Origin: Clostridium brassicae
GTDB taxonomy: Bacteria > Bacillota > Clostridia > Clostridiales > Clostridiaceae
DNA length: 64,000 nucleotides
NCBI RefSeq assembly: GCF_026738875.1
Contig: NZ_JAPQFJ010000013.1
Location: 1 to 64,000 of the forward strand
Direction: 5' to 3'
Within the stretch, counting starts at the first letter, position 1; each line of letters opens with the position of its first letter. Below the pieces are notes generated by a model. The model searched no databases. It saw only the letters and a program-made list of their open reading frames with translations, and was not told the DNA's origin. Of the stretch, positions 46,708-56,419 are shown in pieces. Both the position numbers and the translations under genes were made by a program.

Positions 46708-47961
46708 ATGCACGAATATATAGTAGGATTAGATATTGGATCTTCTAATGTATATGGTGCTGTTGGAAAAGTAGATAATGAGGGAGAAATCCGAATAATT
46801 GGAATTACTAGTGTGAAATGCAATGGGCTAAAGAAGTCTGTTGTTGTGGACATAGATAGTACCTCTCAATCAATTAGGGAATGTATTAATAATTTGGAGA
46901 GAATGGTAGATATAAGTATTTCTGATGTTTATATAACTTTGCCAGCAGGAATCAGTGAGATATTTTGGAATAAGGGAATTGTGGCAGTGTCATCAGATGA
47001 TAAAGAGATTAGAGAAAAAGATTTATTTAGAGTTCTTGATGCTGCAAAATTAATATCTGTGCCTCAAGATAAGGAGATTATAGGAGTTGTTCCTTATCAA
47101 TACATAGTAGATGGATATGACAATATAATGGAGCCTATAGGAATGAGCGGTACTAGACTTGAAGTAGATGCTCAAGTAGTTTTAGCAAAGAGCAATGTGG
47201 TAAACAATCTTAGAAAAAGTGTTACTAGAGCAGGAATAAATATTGCGGGGGAAGTACTACAACAACAAGCTGTTGCACAGGTTGTATCAAATAAAGAAGA
47301 AATAAATATGGGAATAGCTTTTGTTGATGTAGGAGCTCAAACTACAGATATTTCTATTTATAAGAAAGGAAATCTTTGCTATACTAGTATGGTTCCACTA
47401 GGAGGCGACAATATTACAAATGACATATCAATCTGCTTGAAGATTCCTTTTATAGAAGCAGAAAAGTTAAAAATCCAATATGGCACTTTAAGTAATAAAG
47501 AGCTTGATAAAGATAGAAAAATAAATATTGATACAGGATATAATAATTCTTCTGAAGTGGATGTTGAGTTTTTAAAGGATGTAATTGAAGCAAGAGTAGA
47601 GGAATTATTGTATTATGTAAGGGACAAGCTAAAAGAGAGCAAATATATAGACGAGATTTCAGGTGTCATAATTGTTGGAGGTGGATTAGCTTTATTTAAA
47701 GGGATTAGTAGTTGTGCTTCAAGGGTGTTAGAAAAGTCAGTGAAAATAGGGTGTCCAAGCTATATAGGGGCAGTAAGTCCAGTATACTCCACATCAGTTG
47801 GAATTATAGAGGATATTGTTAAAAGTTTAAAAATAAACAAAAATTCAAATGATTTAAAGAAGGAAATTGCTTCTTCAAAAGAAAAAACTAGTGTTACAGA
47901 AAATGATGATAATGGTGGCTTTTTTTCAAGGCTAAAAGATTTTTTTGCAGAATTTTTTTAG
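46708..47961 (+). CDS. ftsA: Cell division protein FtsA
   Basis: A 417-residue actin-like ATPase that tethers FtsZ to the membrane. The phosphate loop is VGLDIGSSNVYGAVG. Further segments are GIAFVDVGAQTTDISIYKKG, MVPLGGDNITNDIS and GVIIVGGGLALFKGI. The last 12 residues (FFSRLKDFFAEFF) form the amphipathic membrane-targeting helix. GGGAGGGAAACCAA precedes the ATG. ftsZ begins 15 bases after the stop, so this is an ftsAZ pair. Confidence 0.93.
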   Translation: MHEYIVGLDIGSSNVYGAVGKVDNEGEIRIIGITSVKCNGLKKSVVVDIDSTSQSIRECINNLERMVDISISDVYITLPAGISEIFWNKGIVAVSSDDKEIREKDLFRVLDAAKLISVPQDKEIIGVVPYQYIVDGYDNIMEPIGMSGTRLEVDAQVVLAKSNVVNNLRKSVTRAGINIAGEVLQQQAVAQVVSNKEEINMGIAFVDVGAQTTDISIYKKGNLCYTSMVPLGGDNITNDISICLKIPFIEAEKLKIQYGTLSNKELDKDRKINIDTGYNNSSEVDVEFLKDVIEARVEELLYYVRDKLKESKYIDEISGVIIVGGGLALFKGISSCASRVLEKSVKIGCPSYIGAVSPVYSTSVGIIEDIVKSLKINKNSNDLKKEIASSKEKTSVTENDDNGGFFSRLKDFFAEFF

Positions 47962-47976
47962 TAAGGAGGTATTAAT

Positions 47977-49101
47977 GTGCTAGATTTCGATGTAGATGTT
48001 CAACAATTTGCACAAATAAAGGTAATAGGTTGCGGCGGAGGAGGAAACAATGCCGTTAACAGAATGATTAAAGAAGGTCTTAAAAATGTTGAATTTATCG
48101 GTATAAATACAGATAAACAAGCATTAGCGGTTTCTCAAGCTTCTCTTAAAATCCAAGTTGGAGATAAATTAACAAAAGGTTTAGGAGCAGGAGCTAATCC
48201 TGAGATAGGAAGAAAAGCTGCAGAAGAAAGTAAAGATGAGATTTCACAATCCATAAAAGGGGCTGATATGGTCTTTATTACAGCAGGAATGGGTGGTGGA
48301 ACAGGTACAGGTGCAGCACCAGTTGTTGCTGAAATAGCTAAATCCATGGGGATTTTAACTGTTGGAGTTGTAACTAAACCATTTCCTTTTGAAGGAAGAA
48401 AAAGAATGCTTCATGCTGAAATGGGTATAAAAAATTTAAAAGAGACAGTAGATACTTTAGTTACTATTCCTAATGAAAGATTATTAGCTATGGTTGATAA
48501 GAAAACTTCATTAATGGAAGCTTTTAAATTAGCTGATGAAGTATTAAAACAAGGTGTGCAAGGTATTTCAGATTTGATAACTATTCCTGGACTTGTAAAC
48601 CTAGACTTTGCAGACGTGAGAACTATCATGCTAGATAAAGGATTAGCTCATATGGGAGTTGGTAATGGAACTGGTGATAATAGAGCTCAAGAAGCAGCTA
48701 AACAAGCAATATCAAGCCCATTATTAGAAACGTCTATTATAGGGGCAACAGGTGTATTATTAAATGTTACTGGAGGAGCAGATTTAGGACTACTTGAAAT
48801 AAATGAAGCTGCTGAAATAGTTCAAGAAGCGGCAGATCCTGATGCTAATATCATTTTTGGTGCTGTAATTGATGAAAACTTAAAAGATGAAATAAGGATT
48901 ACAGTTATTGCTACAGGATTTGAAGAAAAGGCAGAGAGTGAAAGACCAACTATGTCTTGTGAGCCTGAAAACAAGGAAAAAACATTTAATAATAAAGAGG
49001 AATTTAAGCCAGCATTTGAAGAAACAGCTGCCTCTAGAGAATCAAGATATGAAGAAATGGATTTAGAGGTCCCAGCTTTTTTAAGAAGACATCACAGATA
49101 A
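47977..49101 (+). CDS. ftsZ: Cell division protein FtsZ
   Basis: A 374-residue tubulin-like GTPase that forms the Z ring. [17 protein letters not shown] opens the GTPase domain, [11 protein letters not shown] is the tubulin signature, and [11 protein letters not shown] is the T7 loop. The C-terminal peptide [12 protein letters not shown] is the FtsA-binding tail. GTG 47977 follows TAAGGAGGTATTAAT; the overlapping ATG two bases earlier is out of frame. A strong terminator follows. Confidence 0.98.
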   Translation: MLDFDVDVQQFAQIKVIGCGGGGNNAVNRMIKEGLKNVEFIGINTDKQALAVSQASLKIQVGDKLTKGLGAGANPEIGRKAAEESKDEISQSIKGADMVFITAGMGGGTGTGAAPVVAEIAKSMGILTVGVVTKPFPFEGRKRMLHAEMGIKNLKETVDTLVTIPNERLLAMVDKKTSLMEAFKLADEVLKQGVQGISDLITIPGLVNLDFADVRTIMLDKGLAHMGVGNGTGDNRAQEAAKQAISSPLLETSIIGATGVLLNVTGGADLGLLEINEAAEIVQEAADPDANIIFGAVIDENLKDEIRITVIATGFEEKAESERPTMSCEPENKEKTFNNKEEFKPAFEETAASRESRYEEMDLEVPAFLRRHHR

Positions 49102-49131
49102 AGATTATTTACATAAATTTTAATCTAAAGG

Positions 49132-49170
49132 TAAAACCTGTGTATTTTTACACAGGTTTTATTATTTTTT
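49132..49170 (+). terminator. Terminator after ftsZ
   Basis: Arms TAAAACCTGTGT (49132-49143) and ACACAGGTTTTA (49150-49161), then TTATTTTTTT. Confidence 0.9.
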
Positions 49171-49233
49171 TGATACACTATGGAAAAATATGGAATTAAA
49201 TGTAAAGCATAAAAACACATCTCATTATATGAA

Positions 49234-49266
49234 ATGACAAAATTTTGAAAAAAATAGTTATATAAT
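49234..49266 (+). promoter_or_regulatory. Possible Spo0A-dependent promoter of spoIIG
   Basis: ATGACA (49234-49239) and TATAAT (49261-49266) are 21 bases apart, close to the unusual 22-base spacing of the Bacillus spoIIG promoter. TGACAAA overlapping the -35 is a weak 0A-box match. Confidence 0.35.
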
Positions 49267-49287
49267 TATTTCAAAGGGGGAAGGTAG

Positions 49288-50082
49288 TTGATAGTTTATA
49301 TAGATATATTTTTTATTCAAAATTTTATTGTAAATTTGTTTTTACTATATATTACATCTCAAACTTTGAAAATTAATATTAAAATTAAAAATAATATTCT
49401 TGCAGCTATCTTTGGAGCTTTATATGCAGTTCTTACAATATGCACCAATTTAAAGTTTTTATTTTATATTCCTATAAAACTACTTATAGCTATAAGTATG
49501 GTTTTAATATCTTTTAATAAAAAAGATTTTTTATTTAATATAAAAGCAGCCATCACGTTTATTTTGTATTCAATTCTTTTAGGAGGGATGTGCGTATTTA
49601 TTGAATTTAATAAAAGTTCAAGTATTGACCTAAGTTTTAAATACTTTTCTTACAAATCATTAATTTGTTCTTTAATGGTAATATATATAGCAATACATAG
49701 AATGGTTATTTATATAAGGGATAGAAAAAAAATAGATCAATTGATATATGATGTTGAGATTATTGACGATAATTTTCAAGAAAAAGTTAAAGCGTTTTTT
49801 GACACAGGTAATGAACTGAGAGAGCCAGCTACAAATTTGCCAGTTATGATTGTAGAGAAAAGCTTTTTTCGCAATCTAAATATTGAAGATAAGGATAAAT
49901 TTATTATTCCTTATAGGGTTGTTAATGGATTTTCAGCTAGGTTGGAGGGCTTTAAACCTAAAATGATAAAGATTTATAAGGATGATAAAATTCAAAGTTA
50001 TCAGGTCATAATTGCATTATGTGAAAATAAATTAAGTCAATTAAATGACTATAATGCTTTATTATCAAGGGGAATTTTTTAA
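49288..50082 (+). CDS. spoIIGA: Sigma-E processing peptidase SpoIIGA
   Basis: A 264-residue membrane protease that cleaves pro-sigma-E when signalled by SpoIIR. Five hydrophobic segments fill residues 5-140 (IDIFFIQNFIVNLFLLYIT, FYIPIKLLIAISMVLI and others). The cytoplasmic half has the aspartic protease motif AFFDTGNELREP with Asp172. TTG 49288 follows GGGGGAAGGTAG. It is shorter than Bacillus SpoIIGA, as is usual in clostridia. sigE starts 24 bases later. Confidence 0.94.
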   Translation: MIVYIDIFFIQNFIVNLFLLYITSQTLKINIKIKNNILAAIFGALYAVLTICTNLKFLFYIPIKLLIAISMVLISFNKKDFLFNIKAAITFILYSILLGGMCVFIEFNKSSSIDLSFKYFSYKSLICSLMVIYIAIHRMVIYIRDRKKIDQLIYDVEIIDDNFQEKVKAFFDTGNELREPATNLPVMIVEKSFFRNLNIEDKDKFIIPYRVVNGFSARLEGFKPKMIKIYKDDKIQSYQVIIALCENKLSQLNDYNALLSRGIF

Positions 50083-50106
50083 AAAAAGTAGAGGAGGGAT
50101 GAAATT

Positions 50107-50814
50107 TTGCAAAAGATATTGTTAGTTTTAAACAGATTTCTTACAAGATTTAAAATTTTTATTAAGGGTGTTTATTTTATAGGTGGAAATGATGCTCTTC
50201 CACCTCCACTTTCAAAAGAAGAAGAGGAAAATCTAGTTGGAAGAATAAAAGATGAAGGTGAAAATATTAGAAGTATATTAATAGAAAGGAACTTGAGACT
50301 AGTTGTATATATAGCGAGAAAGTTTGAAAATTCAGGTATTTTAGTTGAGGATTTAATATCAGTTGGTACTATAGGGTTAATTAAAGCAGTAAATACTTTT
50401 GATCCTGAAAAGAAGATTAAATTAGCTACTTATGCTTCAAGGTGTATAGAAAATGAAATATTAATGTACTTAAGGAGAAATAATAAAGTGAAGGCTGAAA
50501 TTTCTTTCTATGAGCCTTTGAATACAGATTGGGATGGAAATAAACTTCTTCTATCAGATATATTAGGAACTGAAAATGATACCGTATATAATTTGATTGA
50601 AGATGAAGTAGATAAGCAACTTTTATTTATAGCTATGAGAAAGTTAAGTGAAAGAGAGAAAGAGATAATAAAACTAAGGTTTGGTTTAAGTGGTACTGGA
50701 GAAAGAACTCAGAAGCAAGTTGCGGACATTTTAGGAATATCTCAGTCTTACATTTCTAGGTTAGAAAAACGTATTATAAAAAGATTAAAAAAAGAAATTA
50801 ATAAAATGGTATAG
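50107..50814 (+). CDS. sigE: Sporulation sigma factor SigE
   Basis: A 235-residue sigma factor for early mother-cell genes. The pro-region (about 1-28) includes [20 protein letters not shown] and is the likely target of SpoIIGA. Region 2 has [38 protein letters not shown]; region 4 has [25 protein letters not shown] 50107 lies downstream of GAGGAGGGATGAAA. It forms an operon with spoIIGA, and sigG follows with its own promoter. Confidence 0.96.
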   Translation: MQKILLVLNRFLTRFKIFIKGVYFIGGNDALPPPLSKEEEENLVGRIKDEGENIRSILIERNLRLVVYIARKFENSGILVEDLISVGTIGLIKAVNTFDPEKKIKLATYASRCIENEILMYLRRNNKVKAEISFYEPLNTDWDGNKLLLSDILGTENDTVYNLIEDEVDKQLLFIAMRKLSEREKEIIKLRFGLSGTGERTQKQVADILGISQSYISRLEKRIIKRLKKEINKMV

Positions 50815-50825
50815 GATTGTCTCAA

Positions 50826-50855
50826 GTATAAAAATCGGTTTCTAAGGAGATAATT
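50826..50855 (+). promoter_or_regulatory. Sigma-F promoter of sigG
   Basis: GTATA (50826-50830), 15 bases, then GGAGATAATT (50846-50855). Both match the Bacillus sigma-F consensus (GYWTA and GGHRANAHTW) at every position. In Bacillus sigG is sigma-F dependent, in line with this. Confidence 0.75.
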
Positions 50856-50887
50856 AAAATGCGACTAATCTGAGGGAGCTGATTTTT

Positions 50888-51661
50888 ATGATGATAAATA
50901 AAGTAGAAATTTGTGGGGTAAATACTGCAAAATTACCTGTTTTAAAAGAAAAAGAGATGAAAGAATTGTTACTAAAGATGAAGGATGGTGACTCTGTTTC
51001 AAGAGAGAAATTTATAAGAGGAAATTTGAGGCTTGTATTAAGTGTAATTCAGAGGTTCAATAATAGGGGAGAAAATGTGGATGATTTATTTCAAGTAGGA
51101 TGTATCGGACTTATAAAAGCAATTGATAACTTTGATTTAAGCCAAAATGTTAAGTTTTCTACCTATGCAGTTCCTATGATTATTGGAGAGATAAGAAGAT
51201 ATCTAAGAGACAATAACTCAATAAGAGTAAGCAGATCACTTAGAGATATTGCCTACAAAGCTTTACAGGTAAGAGATAGACTTGTGGGTAAAGAAAACAA
51301 AGAGCCTACTATTTCTCAAATTGCTAAAGAATTAAACCTTCCTAGAGAAGAAGTAGTTTTTGCATTGGATGCCATTCAAGATCCTGTATCTTTGTTTGAA
51401 CCTATATATCATGATGGAGGAGACGCTTTATATGTAATGGATCAAATTAGTGACAGCAAAAGTATTGATGAAAGTTGGCTAGAAAACATATCTATAAAAG
51501 AAGCTATGAAAAAATTAAATGATAGAGAAAAGTTAATATTAAATATGAGGTTTTTTCAAGGAAGAACTCAAATGGAAGTAGCTGACGAGATAGGAATTTC
51601 TCAAGCCCAAGTATCACGTCTTGAAAAAACCGCATTAAAACATATGAGAAAATATGTATAG
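50888..51661 (+). CDS. sigG: Forespore sigma factor SigG
   Basis: A 257-residue sigma factor for late forespore genes such as the SASPs. The N-terminal INKVEICGVNTAKLPVL is diagnostic for SigG. Regions 2 to 4 include RGNLRLVLSVIQRFNNRGEN, IRVSRSLRDIAYKAL and RTQMEVADEIGISQAQVSRLEK. GAGGGAGCTGA precedes the ATGATG pair. It follows spoIIGA-sigE in the typical order, with its own sigma-F promoter in the short gap. Confidence 0.97.
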   Translation: MMINKVEICGVNTAKLPVLKEKEMKELLLKMKDGDSVSREKFIRGNLRLVLSVIQRFNNRGENVDDLFQVGCIGLIKAIDNFDLSQNVKFSTYAVPMIIGEIRRYLRDNNSIRVSRSLRDIAYKALQVRDRLVGKENKEPTISQIAKELNLPREEVVFALDAIQDPVSLFEPIYHDGGDALYVMDQISDSKSIDESWLENISIKEAMKKLNDREKLILNMRFFQGRTQMEVADEIGISQAQVSRLEKTALKHMRKYV

Positions 51662-51686
51662 AGCCTTCGGGGCTCTATATTTTTTG
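51657..51686 (+). terminator. Terminator overlapping the sigG stop
   Basis: TATAGAGCC-TTCG-GGGCTCTATA followed by TTTTTT; the stop codon is in the left arm and the loop is a stable TTCG type. Confidence 0.88.
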
Positions 51687-52049
51687 TATATAAAAACTAG
51701 TAATAATATGAAAATTCAATATATATTATATATTAATAAGAATTTATATGTAGGTTATATTTTAATAAATTATTGATGACCTATAATTTCAAAAACAATT
51801 CTAAATTTAATTTAAGTAATACGGCTAAAATTTCATAACTAGCATAACACAAAAAATGAAATTTCTTAACGCTCGATTATCTAAACTAAATAAGACTTGT
51901 AACTTCTCATTATAATGAGCTTAACAATTTAAAAATATAGCATTAGGAATACTAAAGGAAGTTTTAAAAGAGTATTAAAAAACAGAATCTATAGTTAAAA
52001 TATGTATCTGAAAAATATACCATACTGTTAAAGTGTGTAGGAGGTAAAT
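51687..52049. other. Non-coding gap between sigG and ylmC
   Basis: About 360 AT-rich bases without a supported gene. It holds AAATTTCAT / ATGAAATTT (51828-51864, 19-base loop) and a short palindrome CTCATTATAATGAG near 51907. CATACTGT at 52021 resembles a sigma-E -10, but its -35 is poor. Confidence 0.5.
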
Positions 52050-52304
52050 ATGGAATTATATTCGATAGGTAATTTAAAATTGATGGAAGTTATAGACATA
52101 AATACTGGATCAAAAATTGGATATATTAGGGATTTAAAAATAGATTGTAATGATCATAAAGTAATATCAATGATAATACCAACAGAAAGAATTTCTTGGT
52201 TTGGCAAAAATGATTATATTGAAATAGATTGGGATAAAATTGTGAAGATAGGTGTTGATGTTATATTGGTAAATGAAAATAATAATTTACAAAATGAGAA
52301 ATAG
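52050..52304 (+). CDS. YlmC/YmxH family sporulation-associated PRC-barrel protein
   Basis: An 84-residue single PRC-barrel protein. IGNLKLMEVIDINTGSKIGY and DLKIDCNDHKVISMIIP are the family blocks, and WFGKNDYIEIDWDKIVKIG ends it. YlmC/YmxH homologues sit near sporulation genes in many Firmicutes; the function is not known. GTAGGAGGTAAAT precedes the ATG. It may be expressed during sporulation given its neighbours. Confidence 0.88.
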   Translation: MELYSIGNLKLMEVIDINTGSKIGYIRDLKIDCNDHKVISMIIPTERISWFGKNDYIEIDWDKIVKIGVDVILVNENNNLQNEK

Positions 52305-52368
52305 TAGCAATTTTTATAAAAAAAATGTATAATATAGTTGAAAAATACTATTTAAAGGACGTGATAGA

Positions 52369-52836
52369 TTGAAGTGTCCCTACTGTGGCTTTGAAGAGAG
52401 TAAGGTTGTTGACTCAAGATCTACAGAGGATCATAGAGCAATTAGAAGAAGAAGAGAATGTTTAAAGTGTAATAAAAGATACACTACATATGAAAAGGTA
52501 GATGACATACCTGTATTAGTTATAAAAAGAGATTGTAATAGAGAATATTTTGATAAGTCTAAGATAATTAGTGGACTTGTGAAAGCTTGTCAAAAGAGAC
52601 CTGTATCTAGGGTTCAAATAGATGGTATTGCAGATGAGGTTGAAAAAAAGTTATCTAATGATATGATTACTGAAATAAAATCAGAAATTATAGGCGAAAT
52701 GATAATGGAGAGATTAAAAGAGATAGATGAAGTTTCTTATGTGAGATTTGCTTCTGTTTATAGACAATTTAAAGATGTTAATACTTTTGTTGAAGAAATA
52801 AAACACTTGTTATCAAATAAAAAATGCTCCAAATAA
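52369..52836 (+). CDS. nrdR: Transcriptional repressor NrdR
   Basis: A 155-residue repressor of ribonucleotide reductase genes. The zinc ribbon [17 protein letters not shown] with [17 protein letters not shown] is followed by an ATP cone ([18 protein letters not shown]). It senses dATP/ATP and binds NrdR boxes. TTG 52369 follows AAGGACGTGATAGA. Length is normal. Confidence 0.96.
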   Translation: MKCPYCGFEESKVVDSRSTEDHRAIRRRRECLKCNKRYTTYEKVDDIPVLVIKRDCNREYFDKSKIISGLVKACQKRPVSRVQIDGIADEVEKKLSNDMITEIKSEIIGEMIMERLKEIDEVSYVRFASVYRQFKDVNTFVEEIKHLLSNKKCSK

Positions 52837-52856
52837 AATTGGAGTATTTTTATTTT
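52823..52856 (+). terminator. Terminator after nrdR
   Basis: AATGCTCCAA and TTGGAGTATT arms with a 6-base loop, then TTTATTTT. Confidence 0.8.
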
Positions 52857-52860
52857 AGTA

Positions 52861-52976
52861 AAGGCTATGTTTTAAAAATTGTTTATTAAATAGAACAACT
52901 TAAAACATAGCCTTGTTAAAATCTAGTTAAAAATATTAAATTATATCTATAAAATATTAAAATATTTTATAGATAT
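52861..52976. repeat. Two strong inverted repeats upstream of pgeF
   Basis: First: AAGGCTATGTTTTAA / TTAAAACATAGCCTT (15 bp, 52861-52914, 24-base loop). Second: ATATCTATAAAATATT / AATATTTTATAGATAT (16 bp, 52943-52976, 2-base spacer), 32 bases before the pgeF start. Neither ends in a T run. Confidence 0.6.
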
Positions 52977-53008
52977 GCTAAAATATATTTATATGAGGAG
53001 TGTATATT

Positions 53009-53725
53009 TTGAATATGGGAATAGTTAATATAGAAAGTTATAAATTTTTACAGTGTATAGAGAGTGGTGCTGAAATATTTTTTTCAACAGCAGAAAGTGG
53101 ATTGGACTTTAATAAGAGTACAAAAGAAGGCCTTCAAAATATTGAGAATATAAAAAAATGGTTTCAGGTGTCAGAAGTAGGATATTTAAATCAGGTTCAT
53201 AGTGATTTAGTACATATTTATAGTAGACAAATACAAGATGGAGATGCACTTATAACCAGCAAAAAGGGAGTTGCTATAGGGGTTTTTAGTGCAGATTGTG
53301 TACCGATAATTATATTTGATAAAAAAAATAAAGTTGCTGCTGCTGTTCATAGTGGTTGGAGGGGAACGATAAAGTGTATATGTATAAATGCTATAAATAG
53401 AATGATAGGAGAATTTAATACTTCTGTGGAGGATTTGTCTATATATATAGGACCACATAATCAAAGCTGTTGTTATGAAGTTAGTGAAGAACTAATAAAT
53501 GAGTTTAAATCTTTAAGTTTATATAAAAATTTTAATATAGCAGAAGGAAGAAATTTAAATTTACAGAAATGTATTTTAATTCAGCTAAATAGTTTGGGAG
53601 TAAAAGATGACCAAGTAAAAACTTTAGACATATGTACTTTTTGTAATAAAGATTATAGTATGTATTCTTATAGAAAAAATAGAGAAAAGAGTGGAAGGAT
53701 GTTTTCTTTTATTTTCCTGAAATGA
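53009..53725 (+). CDS. pgeF: PgeF/YlmD family (LACC1-type) purine nucleoside phosphorylase
   Basis: A 238-residue copper- or zinc-binding protein of the polyphenol oxidase/LACC1 fold. QVHSDLVHIY, ADCVPIIIFD, AAVHSGWRGTIK and GPHNQSCCYEVSEEL give the conserved His and Cys metal site. Characterised LACC1-type proteins act as adenosine or inosine phosphorylases and deaminases, while YlmD was long called laccase-like. TTG 53009 is chosen (GAGGAG 8 bases upstream). phoP follows 17 bases later. Confidence 0.9.
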   Translation: MNMGIVNIESYKFLQCIESGAEIFFSTAESGLDFNKSTKEGLQNIENIKKWFQVSEVGYLNQVHSDLVHIYSRQIQDGDALITSKKGVAIGVFSADCVPIIIFDKKNKVAAAVHSGWRGTIKCICINAINRMIGEFNTSVEDLSIYIGPHNQSCCYEVSEELINEFKSLSLYKNFNIAEGRNLNLQKCILIQLNSLGVKDDQVKTLDICTFCNKDYSMYSYRKNREKSGRMFSFIFLK

Positions 53726-53742
53726 TATAAGGAGATGGAATA

Positions 53743-54438
53743 ATGGGCAGAGATAAAATTTTGATTGTAGACGACGAGATACATATACAAGAACTTATAA
53801 AATTCAATTTAGAAAACAACGGATATGAAGTTTTATGTGCTAGCGATGGAATAGAAGCTTTAAAAACTGCTAAAAAATATATGCCACAGCTGATTCTATT
53901 AGATGTGATGCTTCCAGGAATGGATGGATATGATGTATGTAAAGAAATTAGGAAAGATAATACTATATCTAATATACCTATAATAATGATTACTGCTAAG
54001 GGAGAGGAATTGGATAAAATTCTAGGATTAGAATTAGGAGCAGATGATTATATAATTAAGCCTTTTTCTATAAGAGAATTAGTAGCTAGAGTTAAAGCAG
54101 TCTTAAGAAGAACTAGGATACAATACATTGATAATGTGTATTGCTTTGGAAATGTAAGTATAGATTTCCAAAAACACGAAATATTAAAAGATGATGTGAA
54201 AATAGATTTAACTTTAAAAGAATTTGAATTACTTGAAGTTTTAATAAAAAATAAAGGAAGAGTTATGACTAGAGATTTTTTATTAGATAAAATATGGGGA
54301 TATGAATATATTGGAGAGACAAGAACGGTTGATGTCCACATAAGACACTTAAGAAAAAAAGTAGAAGATGATGATAAGAATCCTAGATATATAGAAACTA
54401 TAAGAGGTATTGGATATAGATTCAATTTAGGTGAATAG
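53743..54438 (+). CDS. phoP: Phosphate response regulator PhoP
   Basis: A 231-residue OmpR-family regulator. The receiver has the acidic pair VDDE, phospho-acceptor Asp in LLDVMLPGMDGYDV, and Lys in DDYIIKPFS. The winged-helix DNA-binding domain (LTLKEFELLEVLIKNKGRVM, RTVDVHIRHLRKKVE) is at the C-terminus. The PhoP assignment rests on the adjacent phoR-like kinase and the pst operon. AAGGAGATGGAATA precedes the ATG. Confidence 0.9.
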   Translation: MGRDKILIVDDEIHIQELIKFNLENNGYEVLCASDGIEALKTAKKYMPQLILLDVMLPGMDGYDVCKEIRKDNTISNIPIIMITAKGEELDKILGLELGADDYIIKPFSIRELVARVKAVLRRTRIQYIDNVYCFGNVSIDFQKHEILKDDVKIDLTLKEFELLEVLIKNKGRVMTRDFLLDKIWGYEYIGETRTVDVHIRHLRKKVEDDDKNPRYIETIRGIGYRFNLGE

Positions 54439-54439
54439 A

Positions 54440-56152
54440 ATGAATATGAAAAAGAAGCTTATGACATCTATATTAGCTACAATAATTGTAAGTTTATCTT
54501 TAGTAACGACATTATACATGACTATAGTTAATTATCAAAGAGAAGAGAATATTAAAAAGAGTTTAAAAGAAAATAACAAATTAGTTATAGGTTTGTTAAG
54601 TTCAAATCTTATTAAGGATAAAGATATCTATTTTAAAAATTTTAAAAAATCTAACTTTAGAGTAACATTAATAGATGTAGATGGAAATGTGCTTTATGAT
54701 TCAGAGGAACCAACAGAAGTAATGGATAATCATAATACAAGAGAAGAGGTAGTAGGAGCTAGAAATCATGGGAACGCCTATAGTACAAGGTTTAGTGAAT
54801 CAACTAAAAAAGTAATGATTTATTATGCTTCTAAGTTTGGAGATGGAAGTGTAATTAGAAGTTCTATGCCTATAGAAGTTGTAACGGGATTTGAAGGGAA
54901 ATATTTAAAGTATTATATATTTGTTTTAATATTAGTATTTTTTATATCTATTATAATTTCTTCTAAATTATCTTATGTAATTGTAAAACCTATAAAAGAT
55001 CTAGAATTTATAACATCTAGAATTGCAAAGGGAGAATTGGACAGAAGGGTTGCTATTAGTTCCAAGGACGAGATAGGTCAGCTTGCTAAGACATTTAATG
55101 ACATGGCAGATAAGCTTCAGTATACCATAGGAGATTCAGTTGAGAAGCAAACAAAATTAGAATCTATTTTAAAGAGTATGGATAGTGGCGTTATAGCTGT
55201 GGATAGAGAAAATAAAGTTATTATAATAAATCCATATGCTGAAAAAATATTTGGGATTGAAAAAGAGATAATAGGTCATAACCTAATGGATTGTATAAGA
55301 GACTATGAACTTGAAGAGATATTTAATAATAATATTGAACAAAAAGAAATTAAAATTTTATGGCCAGAAAAAAGAACTTTAAAAGTTAAAACAGCAGATA
55401 TTATTAGTTCTAATCAACGAATAGGGACGGTTGCTGTTGTTCAAGATATAACAGATATTCGGAGACTAGAGAATATGAGAACACAGTTTGTAACTAATGT
55501 TTCACATGAATTAAAAACTCCTTTAACATCTATAAAAGGGTTTGCTGAAACTTTAAGATATGTTGAAGACAAAGCTACAAGAGATAAATTTTTAGGCATA
55601 ATCGATGATGAAACAGATAGACTTACAAGATTAATAAGTGATATATTAATCCTATCTGATATTGAGCAGCATAGGGAATTAAAGATTAATGACATTATTG
55701 ACGTGAATTCTACAATAAAAGATGTATATAATCTTATGAAAAATACAGCAAATTTAAAGAATATATCTATAGAACTTGTAAATAACTATTCTCCTAAAAT
55801 TTGTGGAGACAAGGACAAATTTAAGCAGATGCTCATAAATCTTGTAGACAATGCAATAAAGTATTCAGAAAAGGGAGATAAAGTTTATATTGGCAGTGAA
55901 ATAGAAAATGAAAAATGTACTATTTGGGTAAAAGATACAGGACCAGGAATTCCAAAAGAACATATACCTAGACTTTTTGAAAGGTTTTATAAGGTAGATA
56001 AAGCAAGAGCCAGAGCAAGAGGCGGAACAGGATTAGGTTTGGCTATTGTAAAACATATAGTTATTAATTTTGAAGGTGAAATATATGTTGAAAGTGAACT
56101 AGGTAAGGGAACTAAGTTCATAGTAAAAATACCTTTGTTTAGGGAAGTATAA
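54440..56152 (+). CDS. phoR: Phosphate sensor histidine kinase PhoR
   Basis: A 570-residue membrane kinase. Two membrane helices (about 5-25 and 160-180) flank an extracellular domain. HAMP (IVKPIKDLEFITSRIAKGEL), PAS (KSMDSGVIAVDRENKVIIIN), HisKA (FVTNVSHELKTPLTSIKGF) and HATPase (LINLVDNAIKYSEKG, GTGLGLAIVKHI) follow. This is the standard PhoR order. ATG 54440 overlaps nothing and lies just after AGGTGA; a GTG at 54431 is the alternative, overlapping phoP. It phosphorylates PhoP when phosphate is low. Confidence 0.9.
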   Translation: MNMKKKLMTSILATIIVSLSLVTTLYMTIVNYQREENIKKSLKENNKLVIGLLSSNLIKDKDIYFKNFKKSNFRVTLIDVDGNVLYDSEEPTEVMDNHNTREEVVGARNHGNAYSTRFSESTKKVMIYYASKFGDGSVIRSSMPIEVVTGFEGKYLKYYIFVLILVFFISIIISSKLSYVIVKPIKDLEFITSRIAKGELDRRVAISSKDEIGQLAKTFNDMADKLQYTIGDSVEKQTKLESILKSMDSGVIAVDRENKVIIINPYAEKIFGIEKEIIGHNLMDCIRDYELEEIFNNNIEQKEIKILWPEKRTLKVKTADIISSNQRIGTVAVVQDITDIRRLENMRTQFVTNVSHELKTPLTSIKGFAETLRYVEDKATRDKFLGIIDDETDRLTRLISDILILSDIEQHRELKINDIIDVNSTIKDVYNLMKNTANLKNISIELVNNYSPKICGDKDKFKQMLINLVDNAIKYSEKGDKVYIGSEIENEKCTIWVKDTGPGIPKEHIPRLFERFYKVDKARARARGGTGLGLAIVKHIVINFEGEIYVESELGKGTKFIVKIPLFREV

Positions 56153-56262
56153 AAAACTACATTTTAAACATTTGTTTATTACAATAATATAATAGGAAAA
56201 TTGATTTTAAATAAAGTGATAAAAACTAACTTTTATGCAAGTTTAGTATTAATTAAAAGTAT

Positions 56263-56307
56263 AGGCTTACAGTATTTATGAAAGAATAAATACTGTAAGC
56301 CTTTTTA
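56263..56307 (+). terminator. Terminator after phoPR
   Basis: Perfect 17-bp arms AGGCTTACAGTATTTAT (56263-56279) and complement (56286-56302), then TTTTT. Confidence 0.92.
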
Positions 56308-56317
56308 GATTGTTATG

Positions 56318-56355
56318 TTAATTTAACTTAACATGGACATAATATTATTTTAACT
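56318..56355 (+). promoter_or_regulatory. Putative PhoP box upstream of pstS
   Basis: TTAATT (56318), TTAACA (56328) and TTAACT (56350) fall on an approximately 11-base period, as in PhoP boxes of TTAACA-type repeats. TATAAG at 56363 may be the -10. Confidence 0.55.
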
Positions 56356-56419
56356 TTATAGGTATAAGATATTAATTGTGAAATGAATGAGGTTATTAAC
56401 TTGAATGGAGGATTGTTAT

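Noticed and set aside
54048-54425. Antisense 125-codon ORF in phoP
   Set aside because: Shadow of the response regulator DNA-binding domain.
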